A DNA stretch of 64,000 nucleotides from Candidatus Pantoea persica (GCF_013753875.1 NZ_SMDS01000021.1:62001-126000); one strand, 5' to 3'. Shown: positions 48,841 to 58,562, numbered from the stretch's first letter. A program made the numbers and translations. Notes: generated by a model not told the origin, from the letters alone.

Positions 48841-49582
48841 AGGCCTGATGATGCGCTTCGGCGGCCTGCTGGCGGTCAACAATGTGGCGTTGGAGCTGCG
48901 CCCGCAGGAGATCGTCTCGCTTATCGGCCCCAACGGCGCGGGAAAAACCACCGTCTTTAACTGCCTGACCGGCTTCTACAAGCCGACCGGCGGCACCATC
49001 AAGCTGCGCGAGCAGCATCTTGAGGGCCTGCCCGGCCAGCAGATCGCCCGCATGGGCGTGGTACGCACCTTTCAGCACGTGCGCCTGTTCCGCGAGATGA
49101 CGGTGATCGAAAACCTGCTGGTGGCGCAGCATCAGCATCTGAAGAGCGGCCTCTTTTCCGGCCTGTTTAAAACCCCGGCGTTCCGGCGTGGCGAGAGCGA
49201 GGTGCTGGATCGCGCCGCCACTTGGCTGGCGCGCATCGGCCTGCTCGATCTTGCCAACCGTCAGGCGGGTAATCTGGCCTACGGCCAGCAGCGCCGTCTG
49301 GAGATCGCGCGCTGCATGGTGACGCGGCCGGAGATCCTGATGCTGGACGAACCGGCGGCAGGGCTGAACCCGAAAGAAACGCACGAACTGGACGAGCTGA
49401 TCGCCGAACTGCGCGGCGAGCACAAGGTTTCCGTGCTGCTGATTGAACACGATATGAAGCTGGTGATGGGCATTTCCGACCGTATCTATGTGGTGAACCA
49501 GGGTACGCCGCTGGCCAACGGCACGCCGGAAGAGGTGCGTAACAATCCGGACGTGATCCGAGCCTATTTAGGAGAGGCGTAA
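48815..49582 (+). CDS. livG: Branched-chain amino-acid ABC ATPase LivG
   Basis: The 255-residue ATPase has Walker [20 protein letters not shown] (about residue 38), the Q-loop in [15 protein letters not shown], signature [17 protein letters not shown], Walker [14 protein letters not shown] and H-loop [25 protein letters not shown] precedes ATG 48815 inside the livM end. It pairs with LivF to power the importer. Intact. Confidence 0.96.
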   Translation: MSQPLLAVEGLMMRFGGLLAVNNVALELRPQEIVSLIGPNGAGKTTVFNCLTGFYKPTGGTIKLREQHLEGLPGQQIARMGVVRTFQHVRLFREMTVIENLLVAQHQHLKSGLFSGLFKTPAFRRGESEVLDRAATWLARIGLLDLANRQAGNLAYGQQRRLEIARCMVTRPEILMLDEPAAGLNPKETHELDELIAELRGEHKVSVLLIEHDMKLVMGISDRIYVVNQGTPLANGTPEEVRNNPDVIRAYLGEA

Positions 49583-49583
49583 C

Positions 49584-50297
49584 ATGGCAAACCCGATGTT
49601 ATCCGTTAACAACGTCAGCGCGCACTACGGCAAAATCCAGGCGCTGCAAAACGTCAGCCTGCATATCAGCCAGGGCGAAATCGTCACCCTGATCGGCGCC
49701 AACGGCGCGGGCAAAACCACGCTGCTCGGCACGCTGTGCGGCGAGCCGCGCGCCACTCAGGGCAGCATTACCTTTGACGGCAAAGTGATTACCGACTGGC
49801 AGACCGCGCGCATCATGCGCGAGGCGATCGCCATCGTGCCGGAAGGACGGCGCGTCTTTTCGCGCATGACGGTAGAGGAGAATCTGGCGATGGGCGGCTT
49901 TTTCGCCAGCCGCCAGGAGTACCAGACGCGCATCGCGCGCGTCTATGAGCTCTTCCCGCGGCTGGCGGAGCGCAAAATCCAGCGCGCCGGCACCATGTCC
50001 GGCGGCGAGCAGCAGATGCTGGCGATCGGCCGCGCGCTGATGAGCCAGCCGCGCCTGCTGCTGCTGGATGAGCCGTCGCTGGGACTGGCGCCAATCATCA
50101 TTCAGCAGATCTTCGACACCATTGAGCAGCTGCGCAAAGAGGATATGACCATCTTTCTGGTGGAGCAGAACGCCAACCAGGCGCTGAAGCTGGCGGATCG
50201 CGGCTACGTGCTGGAGAACGGGCATGTGGTGCTTGAAGATACAGGCGAAGCCCTGCTTTCCAACGAAGCCGTTCGCAGCGCCTATCTCGGGGCTTAG
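49584..50297 (+). CDS. livF: Branched-chain amino-acid ABC ATPase LivF
   Basis: The 237-residue partner ATPase has Walker A IGANGAGKTTLLGTLCG, signature TMSGGEQQMLAIGRALM, Walker B LLLLDEPSLGLAP and H-loop IFLVEQNANQALKLA. GGAGAGGCGTAAC precedes ATG 49584, which begins one base after the livG stop. It completes livKHMGF. All five genes are free of lesions, whereas the adjoining ugp operon has collapsed. Confidence 0.96.
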   Translation: MANPMLSVNNVSAHYGKIQALQNVSLHISQGEIVTLIGANGAGKTTLLGTLCGEPRATQGSITFDGKVITDWQTARIMREAIAIVPEGRRVFSRMTVEENLAMGGFFASRQEYQTRIARVYELFPRLAERKIQRAGTMSGGEQQMLAIGRALMSQPRLLLLDEPSLGLAPIIIQQIFDTIEQLRKEDMTIFLVEQNANQALKLADRGYVLENGHVVLEDTGEALLSNEAVRSAYLGA

Positions 50298-50588
50298 GGC
50301 AGTGCTCGCACAAGTTGCTTTAGCAACTTGAACGCCTGTAAGGGCGGCCCTGAGGGGGCGGGCACAGCGAGTAATTCTCACGTACTCATGTACGCTCCGG
50401 ATGCTGCACGCTGGCCGGTGCCGAACTGGCTGCGCCGCCGACGGCCCTCGACAAAAGTGCATTAGCAAATTGCGGTCAGGGCGCTTCATAACCGTTTCGC
50501 TAATCAGCTTTAAACAGACCTTCTTCCCTTCATCCTGCCGTCATCTGGCTGTCATTTATCTGTTATTAATCCGTCATTTCCGCGTATC
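50298..50588. repeat. livF-ugpB intergenic region with inverted repeat
   Basis: The 291 bases open with CAAGTTGCT (50311-50319), two T, and its exact complement AGCAACTTG (50322-50330). A GC-rich stretch around CAGCGAGTAATTCTCACGTA follows. It has the look of an enterobacterial intergenic repeat, but only one copy lies in the window. No ORF is credible. Confidence 0.4.
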
Positions 50589-51970
50589 ATGTTACTTCGC
50601 GAACAAAAAATGCGTGATATCGCGCGTACCTACCTGCACAGGAAAATTCTATGTCCGTGTTTACTTTTCGTCGTAGCACTAATGAGTGCGGTTCTGGGCC
50701 TGGCCATAAGCGGCAATGCGCTGGCCGCCACTAAAATTCTTTTCTGGCCCTCTATGGAGGGTGAGTTAGGCAAAGAAGTTGACTCTCTGGCGCAACGTTT
50801 TAACCAGGCACATCCCGACTATAAAATTGTCCCTACCTACAAAGGTAACTACGAACAGAGTCTTGCGGTAGGGATCGCAGCGGTACGTACTAGCACAAAG
50901 CGCTCGCCATTTTGCAAGTGTATGAGGTCGGTACCGCCACTATGATGGCGTCGAAAGCCATCGTGCCGGTGCATCAGTTCTTCCAGGATACCGGTATCCC
51001 GTTTGATGAAAAACAGTTTGTGCCGACCGTGGCGGGCTACTACAGCGATGCCAGCGGCCACCTGATCTCGCAGCCGTTCAACAGCTCCACGCCGATGCTC
51101 CACTATAACAAAGACGCCTTTAAAAAAGCGGGCCTGAACCCGAATTAGCCGCCGAAAACCTGGCAAGTGCTAGCGAAAGACGCCGACGCGCTGCGCAAAA
51201 CGGACGTCAGCTGCGGCTACGCCAGCGGCTGGCAGGGCTGGATCCAGATTGAAAACTTCAGCGACTGGCATGCGCTGCCGGTCGCCAGCAAAAACAACGG
51301 TTTTGACGGAACCGACGCGGTACTGGAGTTCAATAAGCCGATGCAGGTGCGCCATATCCAGATGCTGGAGGATATGAACAAAAAAGGCGACTTCACCTAC
51401 TTCGGTCGTAAAGACGAGTCCACCGCCAAGTTCTACAACGGCGACTGCGGCATTACCACCGCCTCGTCCGGCTCGCTGGCGGACATCAAGCACTACGCCA
51501 AATTTAACTTCGGGGTCGGCATGATGCCGTATGACGATACCGTGCCGAACGCGCCGCAGAACGCCATTATCGGCGGCGCCAGCCTGTGGGTGATGAAAGG
51601 CAAAGACGCTGGTACCTACGAGGGCGTCGCGGAATTTATGCAGTTCCTGGCGCAGCCGGAGATCGCCGCCGAGTGGCACTAGAAGACCGGCTACCTGCCG
51701 ATCAACACCGCCGACTACGAGCTGAGCAAGCAGCAGGGCTTCTATGACAAAAACCCCGGCGCGGATATCGCCACGCGTCAGATGCTGAACAAGGATCCGC
51801 TGCCGTTTACCAAAGGCATGCGCCTGGGCAACATGCCGCAGATCCGCACCATTGTCGACGAAGAGCTTGAAAGCGTCTGGAACGGCAAGCAGTCGCCGCA
51901 GTCCGCGCTCGACAATGCTGCCAAACGCGGCAACGAACTGCTGCGCCGCTTTGAGCAGCAGGTGAAATAA
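50589..51970 (+). pseudogene. ugpB: Glycerol-3-phosphate binding protein, broken
   Basis: The pieces [98 protein letters not shown] and [20 protein letters not shown] are UgpB, the periplasmic sn-glycerol-3-phosphate and glycerophosphodiester binder. A one-base loss at about 50890 shifts the frame. TAG replaces Gln after AGLNPN (about 51147) and after AAEWH (about 51680). The E. coli FWHSME motif is FWPSME here. The signal-peptide start is unclear; an ATG at 50651 or 50682 is also possible. Confidence 0.93.
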
Positions 51971-51985
51971 CCCTGATCGGCAAAG

Positions 51986-52007
51986 GGGGCCAGCGCTTGC
52001 TGGCCCC
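51986..52007 (+). terminator. Hairpin between ugpB and ugpA
   Basis: GGGGCCAGC (51986-51994) pairs with GCTGGCCCC (51999-52007) around GCTT. No T-run follows, so it is an intercistronic attenuating or stabilising hairpin. Confidence 0.7.
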
Positions 52008-52033
52008 GATCACAATCTCTGACAGAGTACGCT

Positions 52034-52912
52034 ATGTCTTCATCCCGTCCGGTGTTTAGCACCAGTCCCTTACCCTATCTGTTGGTGTTACCCCAGCTGC
52101 TGATTACCGCCATTTTCTTTCTCTGGCCGGCTGGCGAAGCCTTGTGGTATTCGCTACAGAGCCTCGATCCCTTTGGCCTCTCCAGCACCTTTGTCGGCTT
52201 AGACAACTTTAAGCGCCTGTTTCAGGACAGCTACTATCTCGACGCCTTCTGGACCACCCTGGTGTTCAGCATGCTGGTAACGGTATGCGGCATGGTGCTG
52301 TCGCTGCTGCTGGCGGCGCTGGTGGATTACGTGATTCGCCTGCGCAAACTCTATCAGACCCTGCTGCTGCTGCTGCCTTACGCGGTGGCGGCGGACATGT
52401 GGATGTTCCTGTTCAATCCCGGCCTCGGCCTGATTAGCCATTTCCTCAACCAGCTGGGCTACAACTGGAACTATGCGCAGAACAGCGGCCAGGCGATGTT
52501 TCTGATCGTGGTGGCGTCGGTCTGGCAGCAGATGAGCTACAATTTCCGGTTCTTTTTCGCCGCGCTGCAGTCTATTCCCAAATCGCTGGTGGAAGCGGCG
52601 GCGATCGACAGTGCCGGCCCGGTGCGACGCTTCTTCAACCTGTCACTGCCGCTGATTACGCCGGTGAGCTTCTTTCTGCTGGTGTTGAACCTGATTTACG
52701 CCTTTTTCGACACCTTCCCGGTGATCGACGCCGCGACCGGCTGCGGGCCGGTGCAGGCCACCACGACGCTGATCTACAAAATCTACCGCGAAGGCTTCAC
52801 CGGGCTGGATCTCTCATCCTCGGCGGCGCAGTCGGTGGTGCTGATGCTGTTGGTGATCGGCCTGACCGTTATTCGGTTCCGCTTCGTTGAGCGTAAGGTA
52901 CAGTACCAATGA
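52034..52912 (+). CDS. ugpA: Glycerol-3-phosphate ABC permease UgpA
   Basis: The 292 residues (E. coli 295) with six spans read through: [34 protein letters not shown] and the EAA coupling loop [31 protein letters not shown] lacks about four residues compared with E. coli PYAVAPAVAAVLW. ATG 52034 matches the E. coli start MSSSRPVF; the stop overlaps ugpE by 4 bases. It is the only open gene of the ugp operon. With its binding protein, second permease and ATPase destroyed it cannot transport anything and is probably drifting. Confidence 0.93.
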   Translation: MSSSRPVFSTSPLPYLLVLPQLLITAIFFLWPAGEALWYSLQSLDPFGLSSTFVGLDNFKRLFQDSYYLDAFWTTLVFSMLVTVCGMVLSLLLAALVDYVIRLRKLYQTLLLLLPYAVAADMWMFLFNPGLGLISHFLNQLGYNWNYAQNSGQAMFLIVVASVWQQMSYNFRFFFAALQSIPKSLVEAAAIDSAGPVRRFFNLSLPLITPVSFFLLVLNLIYAFFDTFPVIDAATGCGPVQATTTLIYKIYREGFTGLDLSSSAAQSVVLMLLVIGLTVIRFRFVERKVQYQ

Positions 52913-53397
52913 TTGAAAATCGTCGCGGGCTGGATATCTTCAGCCACACGCTGCTGGTGCTGGGCGTGCTGACTATTCTGTTTCCGCTTTCCACTGCGCT
53001 CGCTCTTTCTCTGGCTGATCTTTATCACCCTGATGCTGCCGGTCGAGGTGCGAATTTTTCTCACGGTGCAGGTGATCGCCGATCTCAACCTGCTCGACAG
53101 CTACAGCGGCCTGACGCTGCTGCTGACGGCTTCCGCCACCGCGACCTTTTGTTCCGCCAGTTCTTTCTTTCGCTGCCGGACGAGCTGCTCGAAGCGGCGC
53201 GCATCGATGGCGCCAGCGCGCTGCGCTTTTTCTGGGATATCGTGCTGCCGCTGTCGAAAACCAACCTAGCGGCTCTGTTCGTCATCACCTTTATCTATGG
53301 CTGCAACCAGTATCTCTGGCCGCTGCTGATCGTCAACGACGCCTCGCTCAGCACCGTGGTGGCGGGGATCAAAAGCATGATCTCCACCAGCGGATCG
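52909..53397 (+). pseudogene. ugpE: Glycerol-3-phosphate ABC permease UgpE, deleted
   Basis: ATG 52909 gives [20 protein letters not shown] and LTILFPL. A deletion of about 105 residues then joins to [39 protein letters not shown], one shift, then [20 protein letters not shown] and [20 protein letters not shown] follow. The 3' end is lost where ugpC sequence begins (about 53397). It keeps the EAA loop but not the first three membrane spans. Confidence 0.88.
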
Positions 53398-53985
53398 CCG
53401 ACGCAGTGCGCCAGCGCGTGGCGATGGGACGCGCCACCGTGCGCGAGCCGGCGGTGTTTCTGTTCGACGAGCCGCTAGCCTCTACGTCAAGCACTATCAG
53501 GTCGAGGCGATGACGCTGGCGCAGCGTGATGGTGCTGAACAAAGGTTTTGTCGAGCAGATCGGCACACCGGTGGAGATTTATGAGCGGCCCGCCAGCTAG
53601 TTCGTCGTCTCGCTTATCGGCGTGCCGGCGATGAACCTAATGTGCGGCCAGATTGGCGGCGACGGCACGCGCTTCGTGATCGAAAACTCCCATTCGCTGC
53701 CGCTGGACGACAGCAAAGGGAGATGGGCCAACCGCAGCGTAACGCTGGGCATTCGGCCGGAGCACATTCAGGTCAGCCCGTGCGAGCACGACGGCCTGCC
53801 GCTGGGCGTTGAGACGCTGGAGCTGCTCGGCGCCGACAATCTGGCGCACGGCCGCATCGGCGAAACGCCGCTGGTGGCGCGCCTGCCGCACAACGAGCGC
53901 CCGCAGGCGGGCAGCACGCTACGGCTGCATCTGCCGGCGGATGGCTTTACACTACTTCGATTCAACAAGCGGAAAGCGTCTGGAA
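53398..53985 (+). pseudogene. ugpC: Glycerol-3-phosphate ABC ATPase UgpC, 5' half deleted
   Basis: The remnant starts just after the signature motif ([20 protein letters not shown], Walker B end). It then has a deletion and shifts, GFVEQIGTPVEIYERPAS, a TAG, and a clean C-terminal OB-fold domain SVTLGIRPEHIQVSP, LGADNLAHGRIGETPLVARL and LRLHLPADGFTLLRFN. Walker A and the signature are gone. One deletion removed the end of ugpE and the start of ugpC together. Confidence 0.88.
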
Positions 53986-54655
53986 TGAGCAAGCAAAACT
54001 GGCCCTATCCCTCATATCGTCGCCCATCGTGACAGCGGCAAGCTGGCCCCAGAAAATACGCTGGCGGTGATTGACGTCGGCGCGCGCTATGACCATACCA
54101 TGATCGAATTCGACGCCAAGCTGTCGCAGGACAAGCAGATTTTCCTGCTGCACGACGATACGCTGGATCGCACCAGCAATGGCTAGGGCGTGGCGGGCGA
54201 TCTGCCGAGGGAGAAGCTGGCGCAGCTCGACGCGGGTGGGCTGGTTCGGCAACGCCTTCGACGGCGAACCGCTGGCACTGCTGCCGGATGTGGCGACGTG
54301 CTGTCGGCAGCACAATAAATATGATGGCGAATATCGAAATCAAACCGACCACCGGCAGCGAGGCGGAAACCGGCCGCGCTATCGCCCACGCGGCAAAAAC
54401 GCTGTGGCAGGGCATGACCGCGCCGCTGCTCTCGTCATTCTCGTATGCGGCGCTGGAGACGGCGATGCAGGTGGAGCCAGCGTTGCCGCGCGGCCTGCTA
54501 CTGGATGAGTGGAGTGAGGCATGGCAGGCGAAAACCGCCCCGTTGGCGTGCGTCTCCATCCACCTTAACCATAAGCTGCTCGACGCAGAGAGCGTCCCAG
54601 CGCTGAAGGAGGCGGGCCTGCATATCCTGCTCTACACGGTAAACGACCCGACGCG
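53985..54655 (+). pseudogene. ugpQ: Glycerophosphodiester phosphodiesterase UgpQ, broken and 3' truncated
   Basis: ATG 53985 reads [10 protein letters not shown] shift leads to [20 protein letters not shown] (the catalytic His-Arg pair; relatives read HRGG), [20 protein letters not shown] and [11 protein letters not shown] then replaces the Trp of NGWGVAG (about 54184). [24 protein letters not shown] and [14 protein letters not shown] follow in another frame. After YTVNDPTRA the gene is cut and fuses with the 3' side of yhhY. Confidence 0.9.
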
Positions 54656-54914
54656 GGCGCCCATGCCGAGCGTGGCGCAGTGGCGGCGGCGCGCGGTTGC
54701 TATAACGTCCAGCGCCAACTGGCCAACCACGGTTTCTTCAATACAGGCGACCAGTGAATGTCCCGTCGGAGAGAGATGGCTCAGCCGCTCTTGCCATTTT
54801 TGCAGCGAAGGCAGCGGCAGATATAGCGTATTCGCCATGGTGTCCGGCTGGCTATAAATCTGTATCAGTGCGGCAGCATCTTCAGGCGTAATGTGGCGAA
54901 CAACAATCTCACCC
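54655..54914 (-). pseudogene. yhhY: YhhY-type GNAT acetyltransferase, N-terminal half only
   Basis: ATG 54914 gives [52 protein letters not shown] and [16 protein letters not shown], the first half of E. coli YhhY, an N-acetyltransferase. The acetyl-CoA-binding half is missing because a deletion joins it tail-to-tail to ugpQ at about 54655. In E. coli the genes between (ggt and others) separate yhhY from ugpQ. Its position next to RyhB is conserved. Confidence 0.85.
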
Positions 54915-55014
54915 ATCGGGCTTCTCCTTGTGGTTGGACAGCAATCCCTTTCAAAAATCAAGGAATTCTTATTAATAATCAACAGAAAAGATCATAAATC
55001 CCTTTACAGACTCG

Positions 55015-55033
55015 AATGATAATGATTATTATT
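55015..55033 (+). promoter_or_regulatory. Fur box in the ryhB promoter
   Basis: AATGATAATGATTATTATT at 55015-55033 is close to the Fur consensus (repeats of GATAAT). It lies just upstream of the RyhB start, as in E. coli, so iron-loaded Fur should repress RyhB. Confidence 0.88.
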
Positions 55034-55042
55034 GCTATGTGT

Positions 55043-55132
55043 TCTCGGGGCGTCGCCAGACAAACCAGAAAGCACGACATTGCTCACATTGCTTCCAGTA
55101 TTTTTTAGCCAGCTCGGGTGCTGGCTTTTTTT
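55043..55132 (+). ncRNA. ryhB: RyhB iron-sparing small RNA
   Basis: The conserved core GAAAGCACGACATTGCTCAC continues ATTGCTTCCAGTATT (55069-55103) and is nearly identical to E. coli RyhB, including the mRNA-pairing stretch. It ends with an Hfq-type U-rich linker and the terminator hairpin AGCCAGC (55107-55113) and GCTGGCT (55120-55126) with a T-run to 55132. The 5' end is estimated from the promoter. RyhB with Hfq down-regulates iron-using proteins when iron is scarce. The yhhY side is truncated and yhhX is absent, yet the RNA itself is complete. Confidence 0.95.
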
Positions 55133-55265
55133 GCCGCTTCATTCAGCCGCGCTCATCTTGCCCCTGACGCTTGTTCACCATTTTTGAACAGACGCGTGAA
55201 GTTTTCAGCTATCAATCAATTCGACTCAGGTTCAGACTGCCTTAAAACATTGAGGAGAACTGAAC

Positions 55266-55961
55266 ATGATCTACCTACGTAAAGCATAAGAACGCGGTCA
55301 CGCCAACCACGGCTGGCTGGAAAGCTGGCACACTTTCTCTATTCGCCAGCTACCACGACGCGAATTTTATGGGCTTTTCGGCGCTGCGCATGATTAATGA
55401 AGATGTGGTCGCGGCGGATCAGGGCTTCGGCACTTATCCGCATAAGGATATGGAGATCCTGACTACGTGCTCTCCAGCACCGTCGAGCATCAGGACAGCA
55501 TGGGCAATAAAGAGCAGATCCAGGCGGGCGAGTTTCAGATTATGAGCGCCGGCACCGGCATGTGTCACTCGGAGTACAACGCCAGCAGTCGCGATCCGCT
55601 GCATCTTTATCAGATCTGGATTATCCCAGAGCGCACGGGCATCGAGCCGCGTTACGATCAGCGCCGCTTCCCGGACGTCAAAGGACGCCAGTTCGTGCTG
55701 ACGCCGGACGTGCGTGAAGGCTCGCTGAAGGTCTATCAGGATATGACGCTGTCGCGCTGGGTGCTGAGCGCGGGTGAAAAAGAGCAGGTTGCGGTCGACG
55801 CTGGCCGCCGCATCTGGATCCAGGTGGTGAAAGGCGACGTTCGCGTCAATGGCAAAACCGCCGGCACCAGCGACGCGTTCGCTATTTGGGATAATGCGAG
55901 CCTGACGATTGAGGCGGGCAGCGACGCGGAAGTGCTGCTGTTCGATCTGCCGCCGGTGTAA
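55266..55961 (+). pseudogene. yhhW: Pirin-like quercetin dioxygenase YhhW, broken
   Basis: ATG 55266 with GAGGAGAAC reads MIYLRKA, TAA (where E. coli has Asn; Gln also fits), [18 protein letters not shown] +1 shift leads to [20 protein letters not shown] and [10 protein letters not shown], and a -1 shift to [40 protein letters not shown] and AIWDNASLTIEAG to LLFDLPPV. YhhW is a cupin with quercetinase activity. From 55467 on the frame is clean. The stop abuts a gntR remnant directly; yhhX is missing. Confidence 0.9.
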
Positions 55962-56578
55962 CAAGTATTCGCCGACGTGCTGCGCGATATCGAAACCGTC
56001 ACCGACGAGGCGGGCTACAAGACGCTGGTGGCCTACTTCGGCTATAACCCGCAAAAAGAGGAGCTGCAGCTGCGTTCGCTGCTGGGCTGGAACATCGACG
56101 GGTTTATCATGACTAAGCGCACCCATACGCCCGCCACGCTGCGTATGCTGGAGGTCGCGGGCATTCCGGAGATCGAAATGATGGATAGCGTCTCGCCCGG
56201 CCTCGATATGGCGGTGGGCTTCGACAACGTTGAAGCGGCGCGCCAGATGACCCACGCCATTCTCGGCAAAGGCCATCGCCATACCGTCTACCTCGGCGCG
56301 CGCCTTGACGAGCGCACGCTGCAAAAGCAGCAGGGCTATGAAGCCGCGATGCGCGAAGCGGGGCTGGAGCCGCACAGCGTGGTGATGGAGGAGGCCTCCT
56401 CTTTTAGCACAGGCGGCATGCTGCTTTGTGAGGCTCTGCGTCGCTATCCGCAAACTGACAGCCTGTTCTGCACCAATGATGATCTGGCGGTGGGCGCGAT
56501 GTTCGAATGTCAGCGCCAGGGGCTAAAAGTGCCCTCTGATTTTATGAGTCAGTTCACACTTTCATGCTTTTCCAGGTA
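55962..56578 (+). pseudogene. gntR: Gluconate repressor GntR, both ends missing
   Basis: Immediately after the yhhW stop the LacI-family GntR sequence begins mid-protein (QVFADVLRDIETVTDEAGYK), without the N-terminal DNA-binding domain. It continues through NIDGFIMTKRTHTPATLRML, AVGFDNVEAARQMTHAILGK and FCTNDDLAVGAMFECQRQGL to VPSDF, then an unrelated tail and stop at 56578. About 75 N-terminal and 70 C-terminal residues are gone, so gntK and gntU are no longer repressed by it. Confidence 0.9.
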
Positions 56579-56669
56579 AACAGGGTTGCGAGTCCGTAAC
56601 GGGCTTAACACAATGGCAACCAGCATTGTTATTGGTAACATTGGCAGCATTTACCTGCCAGAGCAGAAA

Positions 56670-57206
56670 ATGACAATTCCATCCTCGGCCCATCTCGTTT
56701 TTATTTTGATGGGCGTTTCAGGCAGCGGTAAGTCCGTTGTCGCTAACCAGGTTTCTCATCAGCTGAACACCGCCTTTCTTGACGGCGATTTTCTTCATCC
56801 ACGCGCCAATATCCTGAAAATGGCCGCCGGGCACCCACTGGACGACAACGATCGCCAGCCGTGGCTACAGGCGATCAACGACGCCGCCTTCGCTATGCAG
56901 CGTACCCAGGCAATCTCTATTATCGTCTGCTCGGCGCTGAAAAAGCGCTATCGCGATAGCTTGCGCCAGGGTAACGAGAACCTGCGCTTTATCTATCTCA
57001 AGGGTGATTTCGACACCATCGAGTCGCAGCTGAAGGCGCGTAAAGGCCACTTCTTCAAACCGCAGATGCTGGTGACGCAGTTTGCGACGCTGGAGGAGCC
57101 GGGCGCGGACGAGCCGGACGTGCTGGCGGTGGATATCAATCATTCTGTGGATGAGGTTATTGCGGCTACGGTTGCGGCTATCAAGGAAGCCACCAACAAA
57201 GGATAG
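56670..57206 (+). CDS. gntK: Gluconokinase
   Basis: The product has 178 residues (E. coli 175). The P-loop is LMGVSGSGKSVVANQVSHQL, followed by AAFLDGDFLHP-like FLDGDFLHPRANILKMA, VCSALKKRYRDSLRQGN, FIYLKGDFDTIESQLKARKG and HFFKPQMLVTQFATLEEPGA. It phosphorylates D-gluconate to 6-phosphogluconate. ATG 56670 (MTIPSSAHLVFI) fits the family; a longer frame from 56586 does not. Intact although both its repressor (gntR) and the permease (gntU) are damaged. Gluconate could still arise inside the cell or enter by another permease. Confidence 0.94.
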   Translation: MTIPSSAHLVFILMGVSGSGKSVVANQVSHQLNTAFLDGDFLHPRANILKMAAGHPLDDNDRQPWLQAINDAAFAMQRTQAISIIVCSALKKRYRDSLRQGNENLRFIYLKGDFDTIESQLKARKGHFFKPQMLVTQFATLEEPGADEPDVLAVDINHSVDEVIAATVAAIKEATNKG

Positions 57207-57208
57207 TC

Positions 57209-58524
57209 ATGAGTACCGCAACGTTAGTGTTATAACCGCAGCAGGCTCTGTCCTGCTGCTGCTGTTTCTGGTGATGAAAGCGCGCATGCACGCCTTTGTC
57301 GCGCTGATGCTGGTGTCGATCGGCGCCGGTCTCTGCTCCGGCATGCCGCTGGACAAGATCGCGGAGACTATGCAGAAGGGCATGGGCGATACGCTCGGCT
57401 TCCTGGCGCTCGTCGTCGCGCTCGGCGCCATGTTCGGCAAAATCCTGCATGAAACGGGCGCGGTGGATCAGATTGCTATCCGCATGCTGAAAACCTTTGG
57501 CGAAAGCCGTGCCCACTATGCGATGGGCATCGCCGGCCTGATCTGTGCGCTGCAGCTCTTTTTCGAGGTGGTGGTGCTGATCAGCATCGCCTTCGCGGTG
57601 GCGCGCCGCACCCACGACAACCTGGTGAAGCTGGTAATCCCGCTGTTCGCCGGCGTGGCGGCCTCCGCGGCCTTTCTGCTGCCGGGCCCGGCGCCAATGC
57701 TGCTGGCCGCAGATGCACGCCGATTTCGGCTGGATGATTCTGCTGAGCCTGTGCGCCGCCATTCCCGGCATGCTGATCGCCGGGCCGCTGTTTGGCTCGC
57801 TGATTGCGCGCCGCCGGAAGATCACCAGCCGGACGTCGATGCGGCGAAGCTGCCCTCGTTCAGCTTCAGCCTGGCGCTGATCCTGTTCCCGCTGCTGCTG
57901 GTAGGGCTGAAAACCATCGGCGCGCGCTTCACCGAACAGGGCTCTTCCCTGTATGAATGGCTGGAGTTTATCGGCCATCCCTTTACCGCCATTCTGCTTG
58001 CCTACATTGGTGGCGATCTACGGCTGGCCTACCGCCAGGGCATGGATAAAGAGAAGGTGATGCAGGTGTGCGGCAGTGCGCTGCAGCCGGCGGGTATTAT
58101 TCTGCTGGTGATCGGCGTGGGCGGCATGTTCAAGCAGGTGCTGGTAGACTCCGGCGTCGGCCCAGTGCTGGATCATGTGCTGACCGGCGCGGGTCTGCCG
58201 ATCGCGCTGGCCTGCTTTATCCTCTCCGGCGCGGTGCGCGTGATTCAGGGATCGGCGACGGTGGCCTGTCTGACGACGGTGGGTCTGGTGATGCCAGTGA
58301 TCGAACCGCTGCACTACCGCGGCGCGCAGCTGGCGGCGCTCTCGATCTGCATCGGCGGCGGCTCGATTATTATCAGCCACGTCAACGATGCGGGCTTCTG
58401 GCTGTTCGGCCGCTTTGCCGGCGCCACCGAAGGGGAAACGCTCAAGACCTGGACGCTGATGGAGACCATTCTCGGCACCGTCGGCGCGGTGGTCAGCATG
58501 ATCGCCTTTCAGCTGCTGTCGTAA
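57209..58524 (+). pseudogene. gntU: Gluconate permease GntU, frameshifted
   Basis: ATG 57209, overlapping the gntK end region, gives MSTATLVL and stops. One base is missing and the next frame runs ITAAGSVLLLLFLVMKARMH, GAMFGKILHETGAVDQIAIR, VIPLFAGVAASAAFLLPGPA to MIAFQLLS, stop 58524. Between 57706 and about 57810 two opposite shifts scramble about 35 residues (the other frame reads HADFGWMILLSLCAAIPGML). It is a GntP-family gluconate/proton symporter. The N-terminal lesion and scrambled loop should abolish function. Confidence 0.87.
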
Positions 58525-58562
58525 GTATTAAGCTGTCGCGCGCCCGCGCGGCGGCTTGTCTG

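Noticed and set aside
50298-50588. A small RNA gene between livF and ugpB.
   Set aside because: There is a clear inverted repeat, but no promoter or terminator with T-run and no known RNA family match from sequence alone.
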